DNA of 9,324 nt from Mariprofundaceae bacterium (GTDB taxonomy: Bacteria > Pseudomonadota > Zetaproteobacteria > Mariprofundales > Mariprofundaceae), in assembly GCA_015488125.1 (NCBI GenBank), contig WFOJ01000082.1:1-9324 (forward strand), given 5' to 3'. Shown here piece after piece: positions 1-6,034 of the stretch. The translations under genes and the position numbers were made by a program. Numbering within the stretch: the stretch's first letter is position 1; each line of letters starts with the position of its first letter. The notes below the pieces were generated by a model that saw nothing but the letters and a program-made list of their open reading frames with translations, searched no databases and was not told where the DNA came from.

Positions 1-188
1 ACAGTCTGGGGCTGGAGGTGCATGCCGGGCATGGCCTGACGCTGGAGAACACCCCAGCCATTGCCGCGATCCGTCAGGTGCAGGTGCTGAATATCGGTCA
101 TGCCATCGTGGCAGATGCCGTGTTCAAGGGCCTGCAGCAGGCCGTGGCGGACTTCAAACAATGCATGCAGGCGGCGCGTGAGTACTGA
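1..188 (+). CDS. pdxJ: Pyridoxine 5'-phosphate synthase, C-terminal end (partial)
   Basis: PdxJ condenses 1-deoxy-D-xylulose 5-phosphate with 3-amino-2-oxopropyl phosphate to make pyridoxine 5'-phosphate, the last step of the DXP-dependent vitamin B6 route in the cytosol. Only the final 61 residues are visible, read from base 3 to the TGA at 186-188. They contain two family hallmarks: the EVHAGHGL segment near the start, and LNIGHAIVADAVFKGL, part of the conserved C-terminal barrel strand and helix that ends PdxJ proteins. The tail QQAVADFKQCMQAAREY is a normal-looking PdxJ end. The 5' part lies outside the window, so its promoter and length cannot be judged. The stop overlaps the thiL start by 11 nt, so the two genes are probably co-transcribed. 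The identification rests on motif recognition and is strong for so short a piece. Confidence 0.92.
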   Translation, partial: SLGLEVHAGHGLTLENTPAIAAIRQVQVLNIGHAIVADAVFKGLQQAVADFKQCMQAAREY

Positions 189-1110
189 ATTCGCACTGAT
201 TCGTCAGCATTTTTTGCAGCATGGCGTGCATCATCGCGAAACGCGGCTGGGCAATGGCGATGATGCTTCTGTCCACCATGTGCCCGATGGTTTTGAACTG
301 GTGATCAGCACGGATAGCGCGCTGGCGGGCAGACACTGGCCTGACGACTTTCCGCTGCAACAAGCAGCCAGTCGAGCCATGGCAGCGGCGTTGTCGGACC
401 TTGCGGCCATGGGCGCTGCGCCGCGCTGGGCCTGGCTGGCCGTGACCTTGTCTGCGGCTGCCCAGGCTGGGGCTGTTGGCCGTGGTCTGCGGCAAACTGC
501 CGCACAGTACGGAGTGGAAATCGTCGGTGGCGATACCACGGCAGGTGAGCAAACGGCGATTCATATCACGGTCGCCGGATTGTGTCCACAGGGCAAAGCC
601 ATGCGTCGCGATCAGGCCCGCCCCGGTGATCGCGTGTATCTGATCGGCGAGGTCGGACTGAGTGCAGGTGGCTTGCAGCAATGGCTTCAGGGGCAGCATG
701 ACGGCGAGTTGGTGCCATGTTTCAGCACGGTTGTACCGCAGCTTGCCGCTGGTCAGCAGCTTGTGGCGCAGGGAGTGCGTTGTGCCATTGATGTCAGCGA
801 TGGCCTGTTGCAGGACGCTGGCCATGTGGCCCGCGCCTCCGGTTGCGATTTTCGGTTGCATGTTGAACGCCTGCCATCGCTGGCCCGGTTGACCCGGTGT
901 TTCGATACAAAACAGGCGATACAACTGGCGCTGACCGGCGGCGAGGATTATGCCTTGTTGCTGACGGCTGCGCCCCATGTGTCTGTACCTGCTGAAGCTG
1001 TTTGCATTGGTCAATGCCTGGCGATGCAGGGCAGGGTAGGGGGGGTGATGATTTGCCATCATGGCCAGCCACTGTCGTTGACATATACGGGATTTGATCA
1101 TTTTGCCTGA
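178..1110 (+). CDS. thiL: Thiamine-monophosphate kinase
   Basis: ThiL phosphorylates thiamine monophosphate with ATP to give thiamine diphosphate, the active cofactor. The 310-residue product has the family motifs in order: EFALIRQHF at 4-12, GDDA at 27-30, STD at 44-46 followed by a loop ending GRHWP, SDLAAMGA at 73-80, GGDT at 117-120, DVSDGL at 205-210 and TGGEDY at 253-258. The acidic residues in these motifs bind the Mg2+ ions and the two substrates in the AIR synthase-like fold. I chose the GTG at 178 because the protein then begins just before the usual EF-LI start, with an AGGCGG stretch a few bases upstream. The frame stays open upstream to an ATG at 100, but that extension lies inside pdxJ and does not resemble ThiL. 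The gene overlaps pdxJ by 11 nt and pgpA by 17 nt. The length is close to the family's usual 310-330 residues. Confidence 0.95.
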   Translation: MSTEFALIRQHFLQHGVHHRETRLGNGDDASVHHVPDGFELVISTDSALAGRHWPDDFPLQQAASRAMAAALSDLAAMGAAPRWAWLAVTLSAAAQAGAVGRGLRQTAAQYGVEIVGGDTTAGEQTAIHITVAGLCPQGKAMRRDQARPGDRVYLIGEVGLSAGGLQQWLQGQHDGELVPCFSTVVPQLAAGQQLVAQGVRCAIDVSDGLLQDAGHVARASGCDFRLHVERLPSLARLTRCFDTKQAIQLALTGGEDYALLLTAAPHVSVPAEAVCIGQCLAMQGRVGGVMICHHGQPLSLTYTGFDHFA

Positions 1111-1603
1111 GGTGAGGCATCATCCGCGCTATAGCTGGCAAGGTTTTGTACTGGCCGGCTTTGGCAGTGGTTATGCACCTGTTGCCCCTGGCACTTGGGG
1201 GACGCTGGCAGCCATGCCGGCTTTCTGGCTGCTCTGGATGCTGGGGCATGGCAGTGTGCCGTTGCTGGCACTGGGTGTTTTGTTCGTATTGGTGGCTGGT
1301 TGTGGTTTATGTCAGGTGTTGTTGCCACAGCTTGACGATCAGGATCCCGGCTGGATTGTTATTGACGAATGGGCTGGTGTGGGGCTGTGTCTGCTGCTGC
1401 TTGCGCCATGGCTGGCGGCTGAAGGCTGGTGGCTGTGGCTGGCATCGTTTGTCCTATTTCGCCTGTTCGATATTCTCAAACCCTGGCCTGTTTGCTATGT
1501 TGAACACCTTGGTCCTGAGTGGTGGAGCATTATGGCTGATGATCTTCTTGCCGGTGTACTGGCGGCGCTGCCATTGTTATTGCTGCTGCGGCTGTTGGCG
1601 TAG
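1094..1603 (+). CDS. pgpA: Phosphatidylglycerophosphatase A
   Basis: PgpA is an inner-membrane phosphatase that converts phosphatidylglycerol phosphate to phosphatidylglycerol. The 169-residue product matches the family along its length: GFGSGYAPVAPGT at 22-34, DEWAG at 91-95, FRLFDILKPWP at 122-132 and MADDLLAG at 147-154, the last carrying paired acidic residues probably needed for metal-dependent catalysis. Hydrophobic stretches at roughly 38-50, 55-75, 96-125 and 150-168 fit several membrane spans. The start is uncertain. TTG at 1094 gives an N-terminus MIILPEV resembling known PgpA starts and overlaps thiL by 17 nt. TTG at 1103 and GTG at 1112 are alternatives that would shorten it by 3 or 6 residues. 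The thiL-pgpA pairing is common in Proteobacteria and supports the call. A PgsA-like gene, the family that makes the substrate of this enzyme, lies about 5.4 kb downstream. Confidence 0.93.
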   Translation: MIILPEVRHHPRYSWQGFVLAGFGSGYAPVAPGTWGTLAAMPAFWLLWMLGHGSVPLLALGVLFVLVAGCGLCQVLLPQLDDQDPGWIVIDEWAGVGLCLLLLAPWLAAEGWWLWLASFVLFRLFDILKPWPVCYVEHLGPEWWSIMADDLLAGVLAALPLLLLLRLLA

Positions 1604-1680
1604 CGATAGGCTGGACGGCCATGAATTCCGCTGTTTCTTATAACGATTGCCAAAGTTTGACAGACTCCTAGCATTGGCGC
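1604..1680 (+). promoter_or_regulatory. 77-nt gap before argC; possible promoter elements, not well formed
   Basis: This is the longest gap in the window and a plausible place for an argC promoter. It holds a perfect -35-like TTGACA at 1657-1662 and a -10-like TATAAC at 1639-1644. They are in the wrong order for one promoter. TTGACA has no good -10 at 16-18 nt, since that position falls on the start codon. TATAAC has no recognisable -35 upstream. I see no convincing ArgR operator, no hairpin followed by a T-run that would end the pgpA transcript, and no clear Shine-Dalgarno sequence before the argC ATG. Read-through from pgpA is equally possible. Confidence 0.2.
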
Positions 1681-2733
1681 ATGCAATTGATTAACGTCGC
1701 CATTCTTGGCGCCACGGGCTATACTGGTGCAGAGTTGATTCGTCTGCTCGATGCTCATCCGTATTTTCATGTTTCCCATCTGGGCGCGCATTCACAGGCT
1801 GGTCGCACACTGGGCGAAGTGTTGCCCGGCATTCAGGAGCCGCTAGCCCGGCAGCGATTACAGGCAGCTGATGCCCCTCTGGCTGATGATATTGAGTTGG
1901 TGTTTACTGCCCTGCCGCATACAGCGGCGGCCAATGCCGTAGCCAGTGCCCTGGCCGCAGGGAAAAAGGTGGTTGATTTGTCAGCAGATTTTCGGCATCA
2001 GCAAGCGGCCACCTATGCCGAAGCCTATGGCGTGGCGCATGCTCATCCCGAATTGCTGGCGCAGGCCGTGTATGGTCTGAGCGAATGGCAGGCAGCACAC
2101 ATTGCCGCCACATCGCTGGTGGCCAATCCGGGCTGTTATCCGACTTCGGTGTTATTGCCACTGATTCCCTTGTTGCGTGCTGCTGTGGTGGATACCACGC
2201 AGCGCATTATTATTGATGCCAAATCGGGGGCTTCCGGGGCCGGTCGCACGCCCAAAACGGGGCTGCTGTATGGCGAAATCAATGAGGGACTCAGCGCCTA
2301 TGGCCTACCTCGCCATCGTCATGCCTGGGAAATGGAAGAATGGGCAACGGCGCTTGGCAAGACGGCAGTGGAAGTGCGTTTTGTGCCGCATATCCTGCCC
2401 ATGACGCGGGGCATGCTCAGCACGATTCATCTGCGCGGGCATGATGCCGGGCAATGGCGTGGGCTGTTGCAGCAGGCCTATGCCGATGCACCTTTTGTGC
2501 GTGTGCTGGACGAAGGTGTGTTGCCATCAACCAAAGGCGTGGCAGGCAGCAACCGCTGCGATATTGGTCTGGCATACGGCGCTTCGGGGCGCGATGGCCT
2601 GGATGAAGTGACGGTGATTTCCTGTATTGACAATCTGTTGAAGGGGGCTTCTGGTCAGGCCGTGCAAAATGCCAACCTGATGTTTGGTTTTGATGCAACA
2701 ACAGGGCTGCCCCTGCATGCACAGTGGCCATAA
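1681..2733 (+). CDS. argC: N-acetyl-gamma-glutamyl-phosphate reductase
   Basis: ArgC reduces N-acetylglutamyl phosphate to the semialdehyde with NADPH, the third step of arginine synthesis, in the cytosol. The 350-residue product is a full-length type 1 ArgC. The N-terminal nucleotide-binding turn GATGYTGAELIRLL spans 10-23. TALPH at 76-80 and VDLSADFR at 98-105 follow. The catalytic cysteine is C152 in ANPGCYPT, and the general-base histidine is probably H214 in the GLPRHRHAWEME segment. SGASGAGRTPK at 182-192 is another family signature. ATG 1681 gives the expected compact N-terminus; the frame is closed upstream by a TAG at 1669. No good ribosome binding site precedes it. The DUF6776-like gene begins 3 nt after its stop, so they are likely in one operon, although no functional link to arginine synthesis is apparent. 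Confidence 0.97.
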   Translation: MQLINVAILGATGYTGAELIRLLDAHPYFHVSHLGAHSQAGRTLGEVLPGIQEPLARQRLQAADAPLADDIELVFTALPHTAAANAVASALAAGKKVVDLSADFRHQQAATYAEAYGVAHAHPELLAQAVYGLSEWQAAHIAATSLVANPGCYPTSVLLPLIPLLRAAVVDTTQRIIIDAKSGASGAGRTPKTGLLYGEINEGLSAYGLPRHRHAWEMEEWATALGKTAVEVRFVPHILPMTRGMLSTIHLRGHDAGQWRGLLQQAYADAPFVRVLDEGVLPSTKGVAGSNRCDIGLAYGASGRDGLDEVTVISCIDNLLKGASGQAVQNANLMFGFDATTGLPLHAQWP

Positions 2734-2736
2734 GCG

Positions 2737-3552
2737 GTGGATGTGAAACCCTGGTACCAGCGCTTTCGGGACTGGTTGCTGCAATACAAACAGATCATGG
2801 TGATCGACCATCGCGGTCACAAGGCCACGCAGAGTCGGCGTTTTTATCCGGTATTGTTTTGGGGGCTTGGCAGCCTGCTGATACTGGTGTTGATGGCGAC
2901 ATCGTTTCTCGCTGGCAGTTACTACAAACCGTTCTGGAAACAGCAGGATCTGCGTCCGCAATACCTGCAATTACAACGTCTGTATCAGGAATTGCGCGGT
3001 ACACTGAACGATACCACCACGCAACTGGGACTGCGTGATGAACAGATCAATATGTTGCAGGAAGAAATCAAGGCGCAGACGCAAAAACAGGAAGCCCTGC
3101 GTGAACGCCTGCATGTGTATGATACCTTGCTGGCAGCACGCAAGCGCGCAGGATTGCAGTTATTGCAGTTTCAGGTGCATGCACTGGAACATCATCAGTT
3201 TGACGTTGATCTGACACTGGTTCATGGCGAAGACAAAAAGCGTTATGCCAATGGCTGGATCAAGTTGTTTATGGAAGATATGAAGGGTAAAAAACACCCC
3301 TTGTTGTTATCTACAGGCAAATACAAATGGCCTTACCGTATTGAAAGCCACGGCTTCCTGCATGAGACTGCGCGCTGGCTTCAGTCCGGGCAACCGGGCC
3401 GTGTGATGTATGTGCATGTCTATGCCAGTAATGGCAAGGTATTGCTACGCCAACAATTTACGCTTGGAAAAAAAGGAATAGACGATCATGTTGAGAAAAA
3501 GCAGCAAGCCGGAAGTAGCGGCGGCACCCAGCCGCGACAGTCAGCACATTGA
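2737..3552 (+). CDS. Single-pass membrane coiled-coil protein, DUF6776-like
   Basis: The 271-residue product has a basic N-terminal segment (1-38), one strongly hydrophobic membrane helix at about 39-61, a charged heptad-like region rich in Gln, Leu and Glu at about 70-135 that probably forms a coiled coil, and a small C-terminal domain at about 140-247 with conserved-looking GKYKWPYRIESHGF. The positive-inside rule puts the N-terminus in the cytoplasm and the coiled coil in the periplasm. It resembles the uncharacterised DUF6776 family, whose genes I recall beside argC and bactofilin genes in other gammaproteobacteria; its function is unknown. The start is GTG 2737, with GTG 2743 also possible. 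The last 20 or so residues, after LGKKG at 243-247, are hydrophilic and low-complexity and are encoded inside the next gene. They may be a recent extension caused by an indel in the A-run at 3468-3474. Confidence 0.8.
   Translation: MDVKPWYQRFRDWLLQYKQIMVIDHRGHKATQSRRFYPVLFWGLGSLLILVLMATSFLAGSYYKPFWKQQDLRPQYLQLQRLYQELRGTLNDTTTQLGLRDEQINMLQEEIKAQTQKQEALRERLHVYDTLLAARKRAGLQLLQFQVHALEHHQFDVDLTLVHGEDKKRYANGWIKLFMEDMKGKKHPLLLSTGKYKWPYRIESHGFLHETARWLQSGQPGRVMYVHVYASNGKVLLRQQFTLGKKGIDDHVEKKQQAGSSGGTQPRQSAH
3468..3474 (+). other. A7 run, slippage-prone, near the 3' end of the DUF6776-like gene
   Basis: Seven consecutive A's form two in-frame AAA lysine codons plus the last base of the preceding GGA. 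With one A fewer, the frame would read AAA AAG GAA TAG and stop at 3479-3481, just before the bactofilin start at 3488. As written, the frame passes that TAG and continues to 3552. The run also supplies the AAGGA used as the bactofilin ribosome binding site (about 3473-3477, 10 nt from the ATG). Whether the seventh A is real, an assembly error or a site of polymerase or ribosome slippage cannot be told from one sequence. Confidence 0.6.
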
Positions 3553-3919
3553 TACGCTGATTGGCGCACATTCGAGCATTACAGGTGATATGAGCTTTGA
3601 AGGCTCTGTGCGTATTGATGGAACATTTGAGGGAAATATTCATTCAGCCAAGGATGGCACGCTGATTGTCAGTGAGGGCGCGACCATTACCGGCGAAGTG
3701 CGCGTTCCGAATTTGGTGTTGCATGGCAGCATTACCGGTAATGTGTTCACCTCGCAAACATTAAAGCTCGGCGGCACAGCGCGCTTAAATGGTGATGTGG
3801 AATATACCGTGATTGCCCAGGCAGAAGGCAGCTGGATCAATGGCCGCATGAAACATGTTGACAGCAGCAAAAAGAATAATGCCGGGGCAGCAGAGCAGCC
3901 CAAAAACAAGCCTATCTGA
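3488..3919 (+). CDS. Bactofilin family cytoskeletal protein
   Basis: Bactofilins self-assemble without nucleotide into filaments built from a short right-handed beta-helix, and scaffold cell-envelope enzymes or shape-determining machinery. The 143-residue product has a short charged N-terminal tail (1-22) and a beta-helix core at about 23-122 with the family's repeating Gly-Asp/Ile-Glu pattern: ITGDMSFEGSVRIDGTFEGN at 31-50, GTLIVSEGATITGEV at 57-71, GSITGNV at 80-86, and a closing strand around 112-122 containing INGRM. A Lys/Asn-rich disordered tail (123-143) follows. ATG 3488 gives a typical bactofilin N-terminus and has AAGGA 10 nt upstream. The gene starts 65 nt inside the preceding membrane-protein gene and its TGA overlaps the next ATG by one base. 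The neighbouring membrane coiled-coil protein is the obvious candidate membrane anchor, by context only. It matches the Pfam bactofilin (formerly DUF583) type. Confidence 0.93.
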   Translation: MLRKSSKPEVAAAPSRDSQHIDTLIGAHSSITGDMSFEGSVRIDGTFEGNIHSAKDGTLIVSEGATITGEVRVPNLVLHGSITGNVFTSQTLKLGGTARLNGDVEYTVIAQAEGSWINGRMKHVDSSKKNNAGAAEQPKNKPI

Positions 3920-4434
3920 TGATTACCTCGTTGGCAGCGCACACGCCGGACGTCGCAGCGGCTGCCTTTGTTGCACCATCGGCGGATATTATCGGCGATG
4001 TTCGGCTGGGTGCGGGCAGCAGTATCTGGTATCAGTGCGTACTGCGCGGCGATCTGGAAGCTATCCGTGTTGGAGAGCGAAGCAATATTCAGGAGCATAG
4101 CGTACTGCATACTTCCCATGGCGTGTCTCCCTGTATCGTCGGGAACGATGTGACGGTTGGTCATCGCGTATTGCTACATGGCTGTGAAATACAGGACGGT
4201 TGCCTGGTGGGTATGGGCTCGATTGTCATGGACAATGCCGTGCTTGAAGCAGGCTGCCTGCTGGCAGCAGGCTCTTTGGTAACGGAACGAAAGGTTCTGA
4301 AGGGTGGTTTTCTCTATGCCGGTTCACCGGCGCGTCAGCTGCGGGCATTGACATCAGAAGAACAGGCATTTCTGTCACAATCAGCCAATCATTATGTCGA
4401 AATGGCCGGCAGGCACGCATTGCTGAAGCGATAA
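3919..4434 (+). CDS. Gamma-carbonic anhydrase-like protein (YrdA/PaaY/CaiE-type)
   Basis: The 171-residue product is built of left-handed beta-helix hexapeptide repeats and should form a trimer with metal sites between subunits. It carries the gamma-carbonic anhydrase signature: RGD at 43-45, SNIQEHSVLH at 55-64, and the three expected zinc ligands H64, H82 (in VGHRVLLHGC) and H87. The C-terminal part GMGSIVMDNAV and YAGSPARQLR followed by a helix (about 140-170) is typical of the YrdA group. NIQE in place of NIQD is a known subgroup variant. Many members of this family have little or no proven carbonic anhydrase activity, so the reaction is uncertain; thioesterase-like or structural roles are known for relatives. 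The start ATG 3919 shares its A with the bactofilin stop (TGATG), which implies translational coupling. Motif evidence for the family is strong; evidence for its specific role is weak. Confidence 0.92.
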   Translation: MITSLAAHTPDVAAAAFVAPSADIIGDVRLGAGSSIWYQCVLRGDLEAIRVGERSNIQEHSVLHTSHGVSPCIVGNDVTVGHRVLLHGCEIQDGCLVGMGSIVMDNAVLEAGCLLAAGSLVTERKVLKGGFLYAGSPARQLRALTSEEQAFLSQSANHYVEMAGRHALLKR

Positions 4435-4455
4435 AGCACTGCAACGGCCCATGTA

Positions 4456-4484
4456 TTGATTGCTCAGCATCAGAGCATTACATT
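4456..4484 (+). promoter_or_regulatory. Possible sigma70-type promoter before the DAHP synthase gene
   Basis: In the 69-nt gap after the carbonic anhydrase gene, TTGATT (4456-4461) and TACATT (4479-4484) lie 17 nt apart, each matching the sigma70 consensus at four of six positions. Predicted transcription would begin near 4491, which would cut into the AGGGA at 4489-4493 that looks like the ribosome binding site for the ATG at 4504. That conflict makes the promoter doubtful. No TyrR- or TrpR-type operator and no terminator hairpin is evident here. Confidence 0.25.
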
Positions 4485-4503
4485 AAAAAGGGAATAATTA
4501 TCC

Positions 4504-5586
4504 ATGTCTGAAAGCTATCAAACCGATGATCTGCGCATCACGGGGATCAAGGAAGTGGTCAAACCGGCGCAGGTGCACAGCGAGTTTCCGATTACTGTGG
4601 AGGCCGCGCGCACGGTCTGGCAGGCCAGACAGGATATTCATCGCATTCTCTATGGTGAAGATGATCGTTTGTTGGTCGTCGTCGGGCCATGCTCTGTACA
4701 CGATACCCAAGCTGCGCTTGAGTATGCCGGACGATTGCGGGGTGTGCGTCAACAATATGCCGACAAGCTGAAAATTGTGATGCGCGTTTATTTTGAGAAA
4801 CCGCGCACCACAGTGGGCTGGAAAGGATTGATCAACGATCCTTATCTGAACAACAGTTTTGAAATCAATGACGGGATTCGCAAGGCACGTCAATTGCTGC
4901 TGGATGTCAGTAGCATGGGCGTGCCTGCTGGCACTGAATTCCTCGACCTGATCACGCCGCAATATATGGCTGATCTGGTGAGCTGGGGCGCCATTGGCGC
5001 TCGTACAACAGAAAGTCAGGGGCATCGCGAGCTGGCTTCGGGACTTTCCTGCCCTGTGGGCTTCAAAAACGGAACAGACGGCGGCTTTCGCGTTGCTATT
5101 GATGCCATTCGCGCCGCTTCTCACGGCCACCATTTTCTTTCTCTCACCAAAGAGGGGCATTCGGCGATTTTTTCCACAGCAGGCAATAGCGATGCCCATA
5201 TTATCCTGCGTGGTGGCCACGACCATACCAATTATGATGCGGTTCATGTGCGCACGGCCTGTGATGAACTGAAGGCCAGCGGTGTGCATACCGGCATTAT
5301 GATTGATTGCAGTCATGCCAACAGCCATAAGCGATTTGAGGAGCAGCCGATTGTCAACAAAGCGATCGCTGAACAGGTCGCGGCAGGTAACCGGAAGATT
5401 ATCGGGGTGATGATAGAAAGTAATCTTCATGAAGGGAATCAGCCGGTGGGGGATCCGTCATCGCTGGCATACGGCGTAAGCATTACGGATGCCTGCGTTA
5501 GCTGGCAGGACACCGAACGCATGCTGGCGGTGCTTGCCGATGCCGTGGTACAGCGCCGACAAAGAGGGAATGATGGAGAGTATTGA
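4504..5586 (+). CDS. aroG: Class I DAHP synthase (3-deoxy-7-phosphoheptulonate synthase), AroG-like
   Basis: This enzyme condenses phosphoenolpyruvate and erythrose 4-phosphate to DAHP, the first committed step of the shikimate pathway to aromatic amino acids, in the cytosol. The 360-residue product is full length for the AroF/AroG/AroH class. Metal ligands align as C63 (in VVGPCS), H271 (in IDCSHANS), E305 (in GVMIESNLHEGNQ) and D329 (in SITDAC). Substrate-binding motifs KPRTTVGWKGLINDP (99-113), GARTTESQGHRE (165-176) and GFKNGTDGG (186-194) are intact. The N-terminus, with DDLRITGIKEVV, looks closest to the phenylalanine-regulated AroG isozyme, but I cannot assign allosteric specificity securely. 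ATG 4504 has AGGGA 10 nt upstream. The 3' end overlaps sspB by 14-17 nt, so it probably heads a multi-gene operon whose other members have no link to aromatic synthesis. Confidence 0.96.
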   Translation: MSESYQTDDLRITGIKEVVKPAQVHSEFPITVEAARTVWQARQDIHRILYGEDDRLLVVVGPCSVHDTQAALEYAGRLRGVRQQYADKLKIVMRVYFEKPRTTVGWKGLINDPYLNNSFEINDGIRKARQLLLDVSSMGVPAGTEFLDLITPQYMADLVSWGAIGARTTESQGHRELASGLSCPVGFKNGTDGGFRVAIDAIRAASHGHHFLSLTKEGHSAIFSTAGNSDAHIILRGGHDHTNYDAVHVRTACDELKASGVHTGIMIDCSHANSHKRFEEQPIVNKAIAEQVAAGNRKIIGVMIESNLHEGNQPVGDPSSLAYGVSITDACVSWQDTERMLAVLADAVVQRRQRGNDGEY

Positions 5587-6034
5587 TTTTACGCAAGCTG
5601 CCAAAGCGCGCCAGTTAAAAAACTATTTTCAGCAGCATGGGCGTATTTATATTGTCGTTGATGCAAGTCGTGAAGACTGTATTGTACCGCAGCACTTAAA
5701 ACACGATCCGGCCCTGAATCTGGTACTGAATACGCGCATGCCACAAGCGATTGAAATAGATTTGGATGGTGTGCGCTCGCGTTTTTCTTTTTCCGGTCAG
5801 CCTTTTGATTGTCATATCCCGCTGGCGGCAGTGTGGGCGGCTTACTTGCCTGGCGGCAATATGGAAGACGGCTTGATCTGGGAGCAGGATGTGCCTGCTG
5901 TTGTTCGTACCGTGCTGGACATGATGGAGCAACAGGCAGTAGAACAACAAGCAACAACAGATGCCGATAATACCGGGTCAACAGCGCAATCAACAGAAGC
6001 AACTTCTGCGCCGCGCTTGCGGATTGTTAAATGA
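5573..6034 (+). CDS. sspB: SspB, ClpXP protease specificity-enhancing factor
   Basis: SspB binds ssrA-tagged peptides and other substrates and tethers them to the ClpX unfoldase for degradation by ClpXP. The 153-residue product shows the three SspB parts. A substrate-binding domain at about 11-105 contains YIVVDAS, IVPQHL, LNLVLN, a FSFSG strand and the conserved IPLAAVWAAY (82-91). A low-complexity Gln/Thr/Ser/Ala linker covers about 118-146. The last residues, PRLRIVK, match the PALRVVK ClpX-docking tail of E. coli SspB. Two ATG codons at 5570 and 5573 are in frame; I prefer 5573 because the GAGG at 5564-5567 is then 5 nt away. The gene overlaps the DAHP synthase stop, and its own TGA overlaps the next ATG by 4 nt. 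SspB usually follows sspA; here sspA is absent. Sequence is diverged from E. coli SspB but the architecture is clear. Confidence 0.85.
   Translation: MESIDFTQAAKARQLKNYFQQHGRIYIVVDASREDCIVPQHLKHDPALNLVLNTRMPQAIEIDLDGVRSRFSFSGQPFDCHIPLAAVWAAYLPGGNMEDGLIWEQDVPAVVRTVLDMMEQQAVEQQATTDADNTGSTAQSTEATSAPRLRIVK

Noticed and set aside
100..177. Upstream extension of thiL to ATG 100
   Set aside because: The extra 26 residues come from the pdxJ 3' coding region in another frame and do not match the ThiL N-terminus. GTG 178 fits the family start.
154..1101. Open frame of 315 codons on the minus strand opposite thiL
   Set aside because: Same reasoning: the + strand encodes an intact ThiL with all motifs, and the minus-strand translation is a basic, low-conservation mix without domains.
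3468..3494. Programmed -1 ribosomal frameshift at A AAA AAA
   Set aside because: A -1 shift here reaches a TGA at 3492-3494 after a few codons, with no evident downstream stem-loop and no upstream SD-like stimulator at a typical distance. An indel or simple slippage is the more economical explanation.
4256..4272. Perfect inverted repeat GCCTGCTG-G-CAGCAGGC
   Set aside because: The single-base centre is too short for a stable hairpin loop, no T-run follows, and it falls in the conserved carbonic anhydrase coding frame as Leu/Ala codons. Chance from codon use is the simplest reading.
4498..5430. Long open frame of 310 codons on the minus strand opposite the DAHP synthase gene
   Set aside because: It lies wholly opposite a strongly conserved enzyme gene, its product has no recognisable domain, and it is explained by codon bias on the + strand.
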